From positions 24,245,775 through 24,309,774 of the forward strand of contig OX387605.1 in NCBI GenBank assembly GCA_947568835.1: DNA of 64,000 nt, written 5' to 3'. Below are positions 35,978-46,612 of this stretch, piece by piece (the first letter of the stretch is position 1; each line of letters begins with the position of its first letter). Below the pieces are notes generated by a model. That model saw only the letters and a program-made list of their open reading frames with translations, did not search any database and was not told the DNA's origin. The stretch is from Protonemura montana. Lineage: Eukaryota; Arthropoda; Insecta; Plecoptera; Nemouridae. The position numbers were made by a program, and so were the translations under genes.

Positions 35978-36330
35978 TCGTCGGTGAGTGAGTGGATGAT
36001 GACGATGATGATAATGAACCTAACCTAGCCTAGAAGCAAGGAGGGAAAACACGGTGCCAGCATTAGCCTACTCCTGTCGAAGAGCACCAAAGGGACCACC
36101 GTTAAACGTCCCTTCCGAAGGACGGTACAACGCGAACAATAGTATTCCCCCACAAATCCATGCTGTCGAGAGATTGATAAGCAAGACGAGTGAAGTTGTT
36201 GTACTAACTTTCATCCCTCTAACCTCTCCCCCAAACAGAACCGGCTATAGTGTATAATGGTCACACATTCAATACTAGCACAGTGTTGCTTAACTTCGGT
36301 GTTTTCCAACGCGCCAAATCGTTCGGTGAG
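35978..36330 (-). mobile_element. 5S-derived SINE, copy 4 (3'-truncated)
   Basis: The plus strand reads GTGAGTGGATGATGACGATG, then the body (CCTACTCCTGTCGAAGAGCA, CGGTACAACGCGAACAATAG) and the 5S-derived head (GTGTTGCTTAACTTCGGTG, TTTTCCAACGCGCCAAATCG). The last part of the 3' tail is missing. Confidence 0.85.
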
Positions 36331-36420
36331 TTACCCTCGTGCAATAGGCTGATCACAGATTAGTTGGGAGGAAAATTGGCCAGTGCAAGAGCGAGGAGAA
36401 ATTTGCGCCAGCATTCACAT

Positions 36421-36538
36421 GTTTAAAGCTTTGTGTTCCAAAAATTGATAAAACTAACTTCATTCACAGTTAGATATCTGTTTAAAGCTTTGTGTTCCAA
36501 AAATTGATAAAACTAACTTCATTCACAGTTAGATATGC
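36421..36538. repeat. 59-bp tandem duplication, two copies
   Basis: The unit beginning GTTTAAAGCTTTGTGTTCC occurs at 36421-36479 and is repeated at 36480-36538 without visible differences, suggesting a recent duplication. Confidence 0.95.
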
Positions 36539-36589
36539 AATAACCAATAGCCAATATAGGTGTTCACGTATTTAAAAAACAAAATTTCT

Positions 36590-37769
36590 TTACTTTCGGG
36601 AGCCAATGGGAGGGTTGTTACAACTCTTCCCACAAATTGACGCTCCCCCCACCCAGGACCACCTTGATTTCGACAGTGCCGACAGCTTGGTGGTGAGCAG
36701 CGACGCGAGGCCCACCATGGTCTGCATCAGCCCGAATCTGTTGCCTGAAACCACCAGAATTCCAATCCTAGCATTTAGTAAAGCTACACTTTGCACTGCA
36801 AACTATATGGAGGATGTCACAAGCTGCAGGTACGAGCAGAGGCCCATCAAACTCCAGCCAGTTACCGGAAAAGGATATCGATCGCTGTCTCGCATAGCCA
36901 AGTGGCCTCTGGTGATGATCGCGGTGCTGGCTGCTTGCTAGGAACAGAGAGGTGTTGAAGCTGGTTAAATCACCTGCAATGGCACGTGCAGCTCGTTTGC
37001 ATCGCCAATCCAATCTTCTTGTCAGGAAACAAACTGATGACAAGCTTGCTAATGACTTGCGAGTTATTAATTATGTTCTCTGCACCTCTCTTATGGCGTG
37101 TTGCACAAAGGAAAGGTTGTGGTGCGTAGTTTTAGTGCAGTTTCTTTAACTTAACAGGAGTTGCTCTTAGTGATCGCACTAAACATATAGAAAATTGGTT
37201 CATTACCAACTTATCAGCATTATCTTATATCTTATCATTAAATGATCTCAACATAACCTTCTCATCACATCTACCTTTTTGCACCGAAATCTTTTCAAAA
37301 GCTCAATTTCCTCTCAATTAAGCTCACTCGCTCATTTAGTCTCAATTAGCTGTACTGGTTAGAGCCCGCGTCAGGTGGATATCGGGGTTCGACTCCCCGG
37401 TTGGGCACCAATTTTTGAAAGTTTCTTAGTTTTTCTTATAATTAAATACCTTTTTTAATACAAGAATTTGCAATTTAAATAATATTTCACTTCCAGCAGC
37501 CGTCCTCTCACCGATGCAAATGCGCGGTCCTTCGCCGAACGGCAGGTACCTACATGTAGTGGTGCCGTACCGCCTTGGCCTCTACAGAAAACCTGCCCGG
37601 GTCGAACGTCTCTGGGTCAGGGTAGAACTGGGGGTCCCAGTGCATCGCCTGTACTGGCACAAACACCGTGGTGCCCTTCTCGATGACCCCATCCGTGCCC
37701 GGCACCTTGTAATACTTGTTGCATGCTCGAAGCAGGACGGGCACTGGCGGGTAGATCTATGCAGAATCT
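36590..37769 (-). pseudogene. Cytochrome P450 pseudogene, tandem partial copy of the last two exons
   Basis: 37769-37512 corresponds to exon 3 of the intact P450 (PVPVLLRACNKYYKVPGTDG, FVPVQAMHWDPQFYPDPETF) and 36744-36590 to exon 4 (GNRFGLMQTMVGLASLL). It is broken: the ExxR region is lost and reads an in-frame TAG, and a 4-bp insertion after HHY shifts the frame and creates another TAG before the haem loop. The last exon diverges after ASLLT. Exons 1 and 2 were not found. The intron holds a tRNA-derived SINE. The high similarity of the surviving part suggests a fairly recent duplication. Confidence 0.88.
37335..37450 (+). mobile_element. tRNA-derived SINE, family 1 (well-kept box B)
   Basis: CTCAATTAGCTGTACTGGTT (box A region) and TCGGGGTTCGACTCCCCGG (an intact 5-bp T stem with a TTCGACT loop), then TTGGGCACCA. 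The 5' strand (TCTCAAT) does not pair with TTGGGCA, so the acceptor stem is not formed and it is not called a functional tRNA. Confidence 0.65.
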
Positions 37770-39727
37770 ATGCAAGCGAGGAAGACTGTCTGATATGGCA
37801 ATATTGTACAAAAGAACGTGGCAGGTGGCTGTCATCGAGTCGGCGATTCATTTCGGATAAACCAAGAAAGGGATGAGAAATTGAAAAAAAAAAGCCAAGG
37901 AGTCGTATCAATTATCGGTTGATTTAGTATGCAGCCAATCGTTCCGTCCAACACGTTGCCATCATAATAAAGGCGCTAGAATGTTTTTTTTTCAGAAATA
38001 TCGATGTCTAATCATTAAAATCAGTTCTTACAGATGCAGTTAAGTACGGGCCATATCCGCGATTGATATGGATATATCGCGGTTCGCCGTGTCGTCAGCA
38101 CCGTGGGGTCAGCGCCGTGTAGTCAGCAAACAATGTAGAGCGTTTGCTTGTTGCCGTCTCTCTTATCGCTATCATATGCTGACACATTCCTTCGCAAATT
38201 AAAAGTAACATAAAAGCAGAAGGGTCACAAAGGGTCACAAAACACGCATCAAACCAAGGCTATATCAATAAAAATATCTTGCTATTAGGTAAAAGTAGTT
38301 TGTTTTTATTCTAATCCTTTGATCCTCTAATTCCGATTCTAAATACAATACCTCGCCATAGGTTTACTAAATTTGTGAATAGTCACCTAAAAGTGAATAA
38401 AAATCTAATTATCCTCACCACCCTGTAAGTTTCAATTGATTCCAATCAATTATCAACAATTTTTATTTACAATCTTTGCAAACCTTGCAAAGATGTGAAA
38501 TACTGCGAAATTGAGTAAGGAACTACTACAGCGATTTGATCGGGTATGGAATAGATCATTTCAACATTAACAGGCTGGCAAGCAACGGTTTTACACATTT
38601 TAAACGGAATAACACGACTCCATGTATAAAAACTTTCTTTTTGTGAATTCAAAGTCTCTAGGCGTGTATTGTATTAAGTTTTTAGTTATATTTAGTGGAA
38701 ATTCAACCTGTACTTAGTTACTTTATCTCTCAAAGAAAATATACGATGAAAACGTTTGACCACAATATTTTGACAGCTACCGTTTTTGTTTTTGCATCAT
38801 CTTGCCTTGATCTTGCCCACCTTGGAATTCTAAAGGCTCTAGTCAGATCTTACAATGCTATTAATTGGGAATTGGGAATTGGGAATTGTGAATTATGAAT
38901 TTTGGTTTTTGCTTGTTCAAGCAGCACTTTGCCAAAAAAAGCTGGTCGCAAGAGCCAAACCCACTTGAATCCTATGACTGAAAAATGCCACTGGTCTGCA
39001 ACTGATTTGAGATTACATGTATGTCTTGCGATATGTTGCACTGATTGACAGGGGAATGCCAGTATTAAGACAAGGTATGAGGAAGATGTCAAAGCAACTG
39101 TAAGGAATATCAACAATGCCCAAGTATTGTCGGCAATAATTCAAATCGGTGAATTACACAACAAATAAACCAAGATGTTACCAAGGAAACGTAATCCGGT
39201 TAGATTCGTTCGCCGGAGGAAGTCGTGGGTGATTTTAGCTCTCTTAAAATCTTACACAATGCTTCCAAATCACAATAAAACCGAGATGTTTGGAGTTTCC
39301 CATGGTAAGTGAACTCAAATTTATCAGATGAGATGAAAAAAACACACACTGCTGAAAAAAAATTCACTATTAGGGACAAATATTGGAAAAATAATCCACA
39401 CCATTGCAAAGTGGAGTAAGAACACAAGCCACAAAACAAACTAGTTCGGTCAAAAGACATCCTATCTTTCAAATTCCAGTTCGTATATTATAGAAGAGTC
39501 GTAATTTTGGGTTAAAGGCCCAGCAATTGATCTTGGCTATCGTGAAAATGAGTCAAATAACTGACTAAAAATCCGGCCACCCTCAGATTCAACACAGACG
39601 AACTCCTAGATGATTAACTGCAATCAACTCCCGCAGATCCCATTCACCCGACTCTTGTGGTCGTAATTTTTAATTTCCTCTCGTGTCTTTGTCCCCAGCT
39701 CCCGCCCAGCTGGAACGCTGTGGCAGA
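37770..39727. other. Intergenic, AT-rich
   Basis: No gene or known repeat is recognised. A short direct repeat, (GGGAATT)n, occurs at 38868-38886. Just before the next gene, 39668-39699 is a pyrimidine tract ending in CCCCAG. It could be a splice acceptor in the 5'UTR or an entry point from an unseen upstream exon. Confidence 0.5.
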
Positions 39728-41161
39728 ATGGGAAATGCAGCCCTGGGACCGCCGTGCCACGGTATCCAGGAACAACAAGAACGGCACGCGAACAGAACAA
39801 CCAGTTCGCAGGAAGGACATTGCCGAGGCGAGAACATGGAGCAGAACGGCACCAAGAACCGCCCCCGCTCCTCAAAGACACTGGCAGAGCACCGCGAGGG
39901 CCTTATAGGCAACCTGAGACAAAAAAACCGTAATCCTGTCTTCTACCACAGTGTGCTTCTCATGTCTACCAACCCGCAAGCACAAATAGCAGGTAAGAAA
40001 TACCAAGAAGAAGCCAAGCATGTGTTCTCTTCAATGAGAACTAGGCCGACAGTGGGGATCGACGGGCGGGCCGAGTTCCCTTACAATAATATCAAACCCC
40101 ACAAGCCATTCCACAAGAAAAGTCGTCCTTTTCACCCCAAACAAGCCGCCATTGCAAAAGCATACGTAACCATGAGGCCCACCCTTCTGGCCATGGAAAA
40201 ACGATTGGGGGAACCAATCTACGTAGATATGCAACACCCAGTGGTGGAGCCCATCGCTGTAGCGACGCATAAACCAGAAGTGGAAACCATCCCTCTCGCT
40301 GTGTATAAACCAGTGGTGGAGCCCGTTAATCTCGCTCTGCAACACCCAATGGTAGATCCTTTCCGTCTCGCTATGCAAAAACGAGCAATGAAACCTGTCC
40401 CTCTTCCTTGGCAAGAACCAGCGGTAAAACAAGCCGAGGAACTGACCAGTATCCCACTGGCGTCACATAGGTCCATGTTCCTGCAGTACACTTTGGAACA
40501 ATCCCATCTCAATCCAACGCAATATTGTAACGTCTTGTTGAGGTCTGAGTTCCACCGATTGCGTGAAGATGGGCGGTATTGGTTGAGGAAGGAGCGATCG
40601 CGGCAACGTGTAGACGTGGCGGACAATATTGAGGACTTGGCGGAAGCGGTGTTCCATCACGAGTTCCGTTGGCCTATGGATTCTTGGAAAATCCGTTTTA
40701 GACCAATGCCAGTGCGGAAAGCATTCCAGGCCAGCATCAGACCTGTGCTATCGCCAATTGCCGAAGTGAGCGACAAGGACGAGGTGACCTGGGATGAGGG
40801 CCTTGATGCGCCCCTGCAAGGGAGCCTACAAGATCAAGTGTTGGTAGACGGTAGCCCCACCCATAGCACACCCGAGCACCTGTTTCCGTCGGTCACAATC
40901 ATCCAGTGTGGCTCTCTGAGCGGCAGTGATACGGAGGAAGAGAGGGATGAAGACCGGGAAGACCAATCAGTTGTCGGTGTTATTGTTGACACTAGGGTCC
41001 ACAAGCACAGCACACCGTCGCTGAAAAACATTGACTTGGACGGGACTGAAATTCTGGAGGCGGCGCCGAAGAGCCCGGAAAAAATGTCAAGGTGGAAGAG
41101 ATTAAGAAGGATGTTTTCATGCTGCCTTCCTTCTCGCAAGAAACGAAAGGAAAACAGGTGA
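39728..41161 (+). CDS. Unrecognised protein with 12-residue repeats and a basic Cys-containing tail
   Basis: An uninterrupted frame of 478 codons including the stop. The first ATG in frame is 39728-39730, with A at -3 and G at +4; the frame is open further 5' only from a GTG. Not a family I recognise. Visible: an N-terminus starting MGNAALGPPC; about six degenerate 12-residue units at residues 168-235 (YKPVVEPVNLA, LQHPMVDPFRLA, THKPEVETIPLA); a charged segment near 285-310 (RKERSRQRVDVADNIEDLAE); an acidic run near 404-413 (TEEERDEDRE); and a basic tail with adjacent cysteines (RWKRLRRMFSCCLPSRKKRK, near 455-474). The basic-CC tail could be a lipidated membrane-binding end; that is a guess. 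Base composition is richer in GC than the flanks, which supports coding. The pyrimidine-AG just upstream allows a spliced 5' end. A 141-bp satellite begins just after the stop. Confidence 0.6.
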   Translation: MGNAALGPPCHGIQEQQERHANRTTSSQEGHCRGENMEQNGTKNRPRSSKTLAEHREGLIGNLRQKNRNPVFYHSVLLMSTNPQAQIAGKKYQEEAKHVFSSMRTRPTVGIDGRAEFPYNNIKPHKPFHKKSRPFHPKQAAIAKAYVTMRPTLLAMEKRLGEPIYVDMQHPVVEPIAVATHKPEVETIPLAVYKPVVEPVNLALQHPMVDPFRLAMQKRAMKPVPLPWQEPAVKQAEELTSIPLASHRSMFLQYTLEQSHLNPTQYCNVLLRSEFHRLREDGRYWLRKERSRQRVDVADNIEDLAEAVFHHEFRWPMDSWKIRFRPMPVRKAFQASIRPVLSPIAEVSDKDEVTWDEGLDAPLQGSLQDQVLVDGSPTHSTPEHLFPSVTIIQCGSLSGSDTEEERDEDREDQSVVGVIVDTRVHKHSTPSLKNIDLDGTEILEAAPKSPEKMSRWKRLRRMFSCCLPSRKKRKENR

Positions 41162-41225
41162 AGAAGGTGACAAGAATGCCCCATCCCAGGGACCCGGTTC
41201 CAGCACAAGGTGTCTACAACAACAG

Positions 41226-42490
41226 GACGTCGTCAAAACATCATCTCAATCTCATCTCATCAACAAACTCAAGCAACCAGGAATCGTGGATCTTCATGGA
41301 GGTACGAATGCTCTCCATCTCAGGAACCATATTCCTGCGAAGACAGCTTGAGATGTCCTAACATCTGGACTGTATCAGAACATCATCTCATCTTATCCCA
41401 TCAACAAACTAAAGCATCCAGGAATCGTGGATCTTCATGGAGGTACGAATGCCCTCCATCTCAGGTACCATATTCCTACGAAGACAGCTTGAGATGTCCT
41501 AACATCTGGACTGTTTTAGAACATCATCTCATCTTATCCCATCAACAAACTCAAGCATCCAGGAATCGTGGATCTTCATGGAGGTACGAATGCCCTCCAT
41601 CTCAGGTACCATATTTCTGCGAAGACAGCTTGAGATGTCCTAACATCTGGACTGTATCACAACATCATCTCATCTCATCCCATCAACGAACTCAAGCGTC
41701 CAGGAATCGTGGATCTTCATGGAGGTACGAATGCCCTCCATCTCAGGAACCATATTCCTGCGAAGACAGCTCGAGATGTCCTAACATCTGGACTGTATCA
41801 GAACATCATCTCATTTCATCCCATCAACCAACTCAAGCAACCAGGAATCGTGGATCTTCATGGAGGTACGAATGCCCTCCATCTCAGGTACCATATTCCT
41901 GCGAAGACAGCTTGAGATGTCCTAACATCTGGACTGTATCAGAACATCATCTCATCTCATCCCATCAACAAACTCAAGCATCCAGGAATCGTGGATCTTG
42001 ATGGAAGTACGAATGCCCTCCATCTCAGGAACCATATTCCTGCGAAGACAGCTTGAGATGTCCTAACATCTGGACTGTATCAGAACATCATCTCATCTCA
42101 TCCCATCAACAAACTCAAGCATCCAGGAATCGTGGATCTTGATGGAAGTACGAATGCCCTCCATCTCAGGTACCATATTCCTGCGAAGACAGCTTGAGAT
42201 GTCCTTACATCTGGACTTGATCACAACATCATCTCATCTCATCCCATCAACCAACTCAAGCAACCAGGAATCGTGGATCTTGTTGGAGGTACGAATGCCC
42301 TCCATCTCAGGAACCATATTCCTGCGAAGACAGCTTGAGATGTCCTAACATCTGGACTGTATCAGAACATCATCTCATCTTATCCATCAACGAACTCAAG
42401 CAACCAGGAATCGTGGATCTTCATGGAGGTACGAATGCCCTCCATCTTAGGAACCATATTCCTGTGAAGACAGCTTGAGATGTCCATAAC
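41226..42490 (+). repeat. 141-bp tandem satellite, about nine copies
   Basis: The marker GAATCGTGGATCTT recurs at 41281, 41422, 41563, 41704, 41845, 41986, 42127, 42268 and 42408: exactly 141 bp each time except the last step, 140. 141 is 47 codons, so a frame stays open for 263 codons, but it begins with GTG and has no ATG. The unit contains ACATCATCTCATC and GACAGCTTGAGATGTCC. A diverged remnant appears at about 42785-42915. The copies are very alike, so the array is young or homogenised. Confidence 0.95.
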
Positions 42491-42539
42491 AACGCATCTC
42501 ATCACGAATGATCATCATCACCTTTATCAACACCAACCA

Positions 42540-42780
42540 ACAGACCGGTGTTTGATTACCCGATTGGGTACAAAATTTTCCCCTTCGTGGCTAGCACCTT
42601 ATTGTGGTGAAGGGGTTTGCGCGACCCAATGACCCGGGAGGCCATGCCGGTGGGGAGGTTTCACTCCCCGTCAAGGTCTCCTATACCGGACAGGCTCCCG
42701 GCGAGGGCCCAGACCAAGACTAGCCCACCCCGTCGCCGTGGCAGGACACATCCCTTGGACTAGGGAGAATCCAACCGATG
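42540..42780 (+). mobile_element. Probable non-LTR retrotransposon 5'-end fragment
   Basis: GC-rich island in AT-rich DNA: TTATTGTGGTGAAGGGGTTT, GCGCGACCCAATGACCCG, AGGTCTCCTATACCGGACAG, GGCCCAGACCAAGACTAGCC. The order of these blocks resembles, from memory, the untranslated start of several animal non-LTR elements. There is no coding sequence to prove it. It separates the 141-bp satellite from its remnant. Confidence 0.35.
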
Positions 42781-43479
42781 TGTATATCTCGAGATGTCCA
42801 TTACAACGATACTTCGTCACAATCATCTCATCTCATCTCGTCATGAAACTCAAGCAACTAGAAATAGTGGATTCTGTAGGAAAGACGAATGACGCACAAG
42901 ATGTCACTACAACTGTACTTTATCGCCGTCTTTTAGAATCATTCCTGACTTATTCATTTTCATATCATAGTTTTTCTCTCTCTGCTCGCGAGCTACTAAA
43001 TGCTACACCAACAATCTGCTCGCCTGATACAAGACTGGCATTTCGAAGCAAGTTTTAGCCGTGTTTTCAGCTGGAACGCCCGAGGCCGTGCCAGCCCGTG
43101 AGATTGTTTCACTCGTTTGGGGATTGTTTTTCACACCACAAGGGTTGCTAATGTGGACTAAACTTTAATTTGAGTTCAATGAACTCAAATTCTGCATTCT
43201 TTTATCAAAACTGAGTAAGTTAATAAAGTTTAAATCAGTTTAGTACTGTAAAAAAGTCTAGCTTTTAAATTTATTTCATGATTTAAGCCATCCAGATAAA
43301 ACTGCAGATTCAAAATCGACGCAGCTGCCTCTTTGATGAGTTTTTATATAACCAGATCAACTTCTTTATGGGAAAAACTTGATTTTCAAAGCCTTAATGC
43401 CAACTTCAACCGAGCTTCCGTAGTTGAGGTCTACCGCTAGGTCTGTGTGGTCTTCGAGTCTCCCACCGGATATGGAAGA

Positions 43480-43612
43480 TCAATAGGGCAGCGACCCAGT
43501 CCTGCCAAAAAAATATTGAATATCGCCTTTCTTGTACTCTATATACATTATATTATTTCACTTCCTGAGTATTTGTAATTTACAAAATAAAGAAAAATTG
43601 AATTGAATCTTG
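43480..43612 (+). mobile_element. Probable non-LTR retrotransposon 3' end
   Basis: CTTGTACTCTATATACATTA, then AGTATTTGTAATTTACAAAA, TAAAG and the tail AAAAATTGAATTGAATC. A short AT-rich 3'UTR ending in AATAAAG and a (TTGAA)n tail is characteristic of truncated LINE copies. No coding region remains. Confidence 0.4.
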
Positions 43613-43710
43613 GTAGAGTCTTACCTTATTATTTGCAGTCTATGTTGAAAGAAAAAAAACACTAACATATATACTATATATGTACAACTATATATTCACA
43701 TATATATATA

Positions 43711-44345
43711 CATATGTTCGGGATACAGTGGATCTAGTTTTGGAGGAGGTACAATTGAAACAAGCGTCCCATCGATGCAACCAATTACCCCCGGAAAATT
43801 GAATTCGTCCTGAAATCTCAAGAAGAAAATGCGCCACATTCAATTAGAAGAAATACATTAGACAGGGATAGGGAGAAACGATGAATAGCTAGCTTTGTAT
43901 TAAATTAGAAATGAATTAGAATTAGAAATAGCTACTAGAAATGAATCCTATCCAAAGATTTTTAAAACTCTTTTTGCTTCACTGCAGCTTGCTGTAGTCG
44001 GGTGGATTGACAGCCATTGCGTGCCTTACCCTTCTTATGCACCGACTAGCAGAAGATTGGCTCATCATTAGATTTTTATCATTAGCTACAGCATCTGAGA
44101 GCTTCCAAATGCAAAAAACGAACTGCAGTTAGCACCTGCAAGCAAAATCTATTGCTTTAGGTGATCAAAGCTACTGCTAAGTATAACCTAGGTACCTGAA
44201 CTTCCACCGTCAAGATTTGGTAGCCTGCTTTGATGCAGCAAGTTTTGTATGAACTCTTCAATGAAGGTTCGAATTATGGCTTTAGGCAGTCTAAAAATGT
44301 GCATAGATCCTAATTCGTCCATGGCTAATTTATCGACACGAATAT
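43711..44345 (-). pseudogene. PIF/Harbinger (HARBI1-like) transposase relic
   Basis: Three pieces in transcription order. About 44330-44195: DELGSMHIFRLPKAIIRTFI, then EEFIQNLLHQSRLPN, the N-terminal part, ending at a GTACCT donor-like site. About 44105-43985: MSQSSASRCIRRVRHAMAV, equal to the S(Q)xxxSRCI helix-turn-helix-like region, ending at a TGA. 43811-43711: DEFNFPGVIGCIDGTLVSIV, the start of the DDE nuclease with the first catalytic Asp in IDGT, after a TTTCAG acceptor-like site. It then runs into AT repeats and the rest of the nuclease is gone. Recognition rests on family signatures remembered from HARBI1. Confidence 0.75.
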
Positions 44346-46244
44346 TTAGTCATCTCGGTCCCTCAATGCAACTCTATCTTCTCTTTCAATATTTGCAACT
44401 ACATAACCCGAACGCTTGCCTGGCGTTCACCCTCGTTTTGAAACCACATACGGTTTTCGATTCGTCAGTCTAGCAGCTGGCGAATATTCACCTGCCCCTA
44501 ACCAGTGTCATATTCAGATTGAACATGGCGAATATTTTAATAACTCTTAGGAGGCTACAATCACATTGGCCAGTCACAAATTTAAACAAAAAGAAATTAA
44601 AAATATTGTAAAAACTTAAAAAATTACACATAATACAACTTAAAATCAGGCAAAAATTAAATATAGTACCACAAAACAGACAGTAATTACTTATTTACTG
44701 GGAATACACTAAAATACTGAAAAATGTTACAATAAAAACAGAGTAACGTAAACTTCTCAACCTGCTATAACTACCAGACGACAACCCGACCCAACTCAAA
44801 AATCTTCTACATTAATAAGAACATACAGATATATCTACCTGAAGGCAAAATAACTGTTGACCCAAGTTCTTTTATTAAAATTTAAGTAATCTATTATTAT
44901 TATCCTGTTATTCTAACCATCATTTTATTTTATTTATTTAATCATATTTTCCCAAGAAATAACTTTGATTTACATGTTAAAGGCAGGCAGAGTACTAATA
45001 TTTTTTACCTCAACTGGCCCCTTTTAATAATCCGCTTTTTTATACAATTTCTATCGTTATTTTCAGTCCTTTCACTTGCACTTTTCTTCATTCAATTACA
45101 ATCATTACCCATTCTATTTAAAAACCAACATACATCCATGTCTTACCTTACCGACATTTCTCAGTTGAAAAATTGTACGAGATAGTAAATTGTACCGTCA
45201 ACCAAACTCATCTGAAATTATCTTCTATTCCAAGATCATGCCATTTAATTTACCCTTATCCTCGCATTTAAGTTTCCTGGCACCCTCTATCCTAACAAAT
45301 GACTACTCGATTAGCTTGTATACACATATATCCTAAACTATTTGGATCAACTACTCCAAGACTACAAACAAATTATCAGGTGAGGTAAGTCAAGGCATGC
45401 AGCAGGTCAGCAGAAACCTGCACAGCTCGGAAGGGAAAGGAGATACAGTGTACTTGGATTGTCAGCCTTCTTCAAATCTGTACAAGCCAGAGCTCATTTA
45501 AATAATTATGCAACTTCTAGCCGATACAAAATACCGCTTGTAATACTAAGGGAACAGCGAGTGAAATATCAGTTCTACATGAACAAAAAACACAGCAAAT
45601 AACTTTTCAACCGGGAGTATTCCAGTCAAATAGCTTTCAGGTTGTAAATTTTTATCGTACAACATGGTAAATACAATGATTCCAATTTAACAGCTTTAGA
45701 TTGATACATTTCTAATCATCAAATACAATTCAAGCGCATTAACAATATCCGAGTTGCCATCTACGTGTTTGTGTTCACATAAATCTGCCAACTGTGAGAG
45801 TGATTCATTTGATATTAACAAGCATTTGTTCCGTGAGGTCAGCGGTCATGGCCAATTAAACTCTGTAATTTGTGACGATTTTAATCAATCGCCCAGGATT
45901 TGCTGAACTTGCGACGTGCGACAACCATGACAAACAAACGCCGTGGCGGGTCCCACGGGTGCAAACACGAACATTATGCAGGCGAGCGATGAAGTCCCAT
46001 GGCTTAAGTAAATTATGTCACATAAATCTCAATGCATCTGAGGAAACTCTACTCTCCCTTATGACTATCTGCTATGATTTTACGTTGGTTTTATTTACCG
46101 CAATATTACATGCTCTAGGAGCAAGGCAAGCGGACATGAGAGAAAACAGAAAAAAATAGGACATGGAAGCTAGAACAAATCAACCTAATTTTGGCGACCC
46201 TCATCAATGGACAAAGCGACAAAGAAACGACCATTCTACACCAA

Positions 46245-46345
46245 TCAAAACCTAACTAACCTACCGAACCAATCAAAACCTAACTAACCTCCCGAACCAA
46301 TAAAAAACTAACTAACCTACCGAACGAATCAAAACTGAAGAACAA
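46245..46345. repeat. Short tandem repeat of about 31 bp in copy A
   Basis: AACCAATCAAAACCTAACTA with CCT(A/C)CCG occurs about three times in a row. The matching region of copy B (55960-56045) has its own diverged version. Confidence 0.7.
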
Positions 46346-46612
46346 AACCACCTCTAGTAAAAACCTATAACAACCAAAACTTTGACAGGAAGCCTAACGA
46401 CAATGGACTTGTCCCCAAATTTCTCTCGACTTCTCTCATGTCACACAAATTGATCAATAATTATGAATATTTCCCGAACTCGAGAAGCAAACAGCCTCTG
46501 AACTGACGCGAAGTTAAGTCCCGCAAAGCAAGCAATGAAATATGTTATCTAACAAAGAAAAGTTCCCCACGTTTCCTCAGACACCTGATAAAACTCTCAC
46601 AGCGCGTCCTCG

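Larger units (their letters stand above)
33412..36589. other. Intergenic: P450 upstream region with repeat debris
   Basis: It contains a retroelement-like 3' tail (33560-33703), a run of C (about 34672-34685), a tRNA-like hairpin (35050-35112), a 5S-derived SINE (35978-36330) and a 59-bp tandem duplication (36421-36538), listed separately. No gene is seen. The P450 promoter should lie just above 33411. Confidence 0.5.

Noticed and set aside
37339-37410. A functional tRNA gene
   Set aside because: Box B and the T-arm are good, but the acceptor strands do not pair and there is a SINE-like body after it.
39683-39727. Extending the orphan gene to 39683
   Set aside because: The codon there is GTG, and the stretch overlaps a pyrimidine-AG acceptor-like site. 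The first in-frame ATG is 39728.
41210-42001. 263-codon ORF over the 141-bp satellite as a gene
   Set aside because: It starts with GTG, has no internal ATG, and is explained by a repeat unit of 47 codons.
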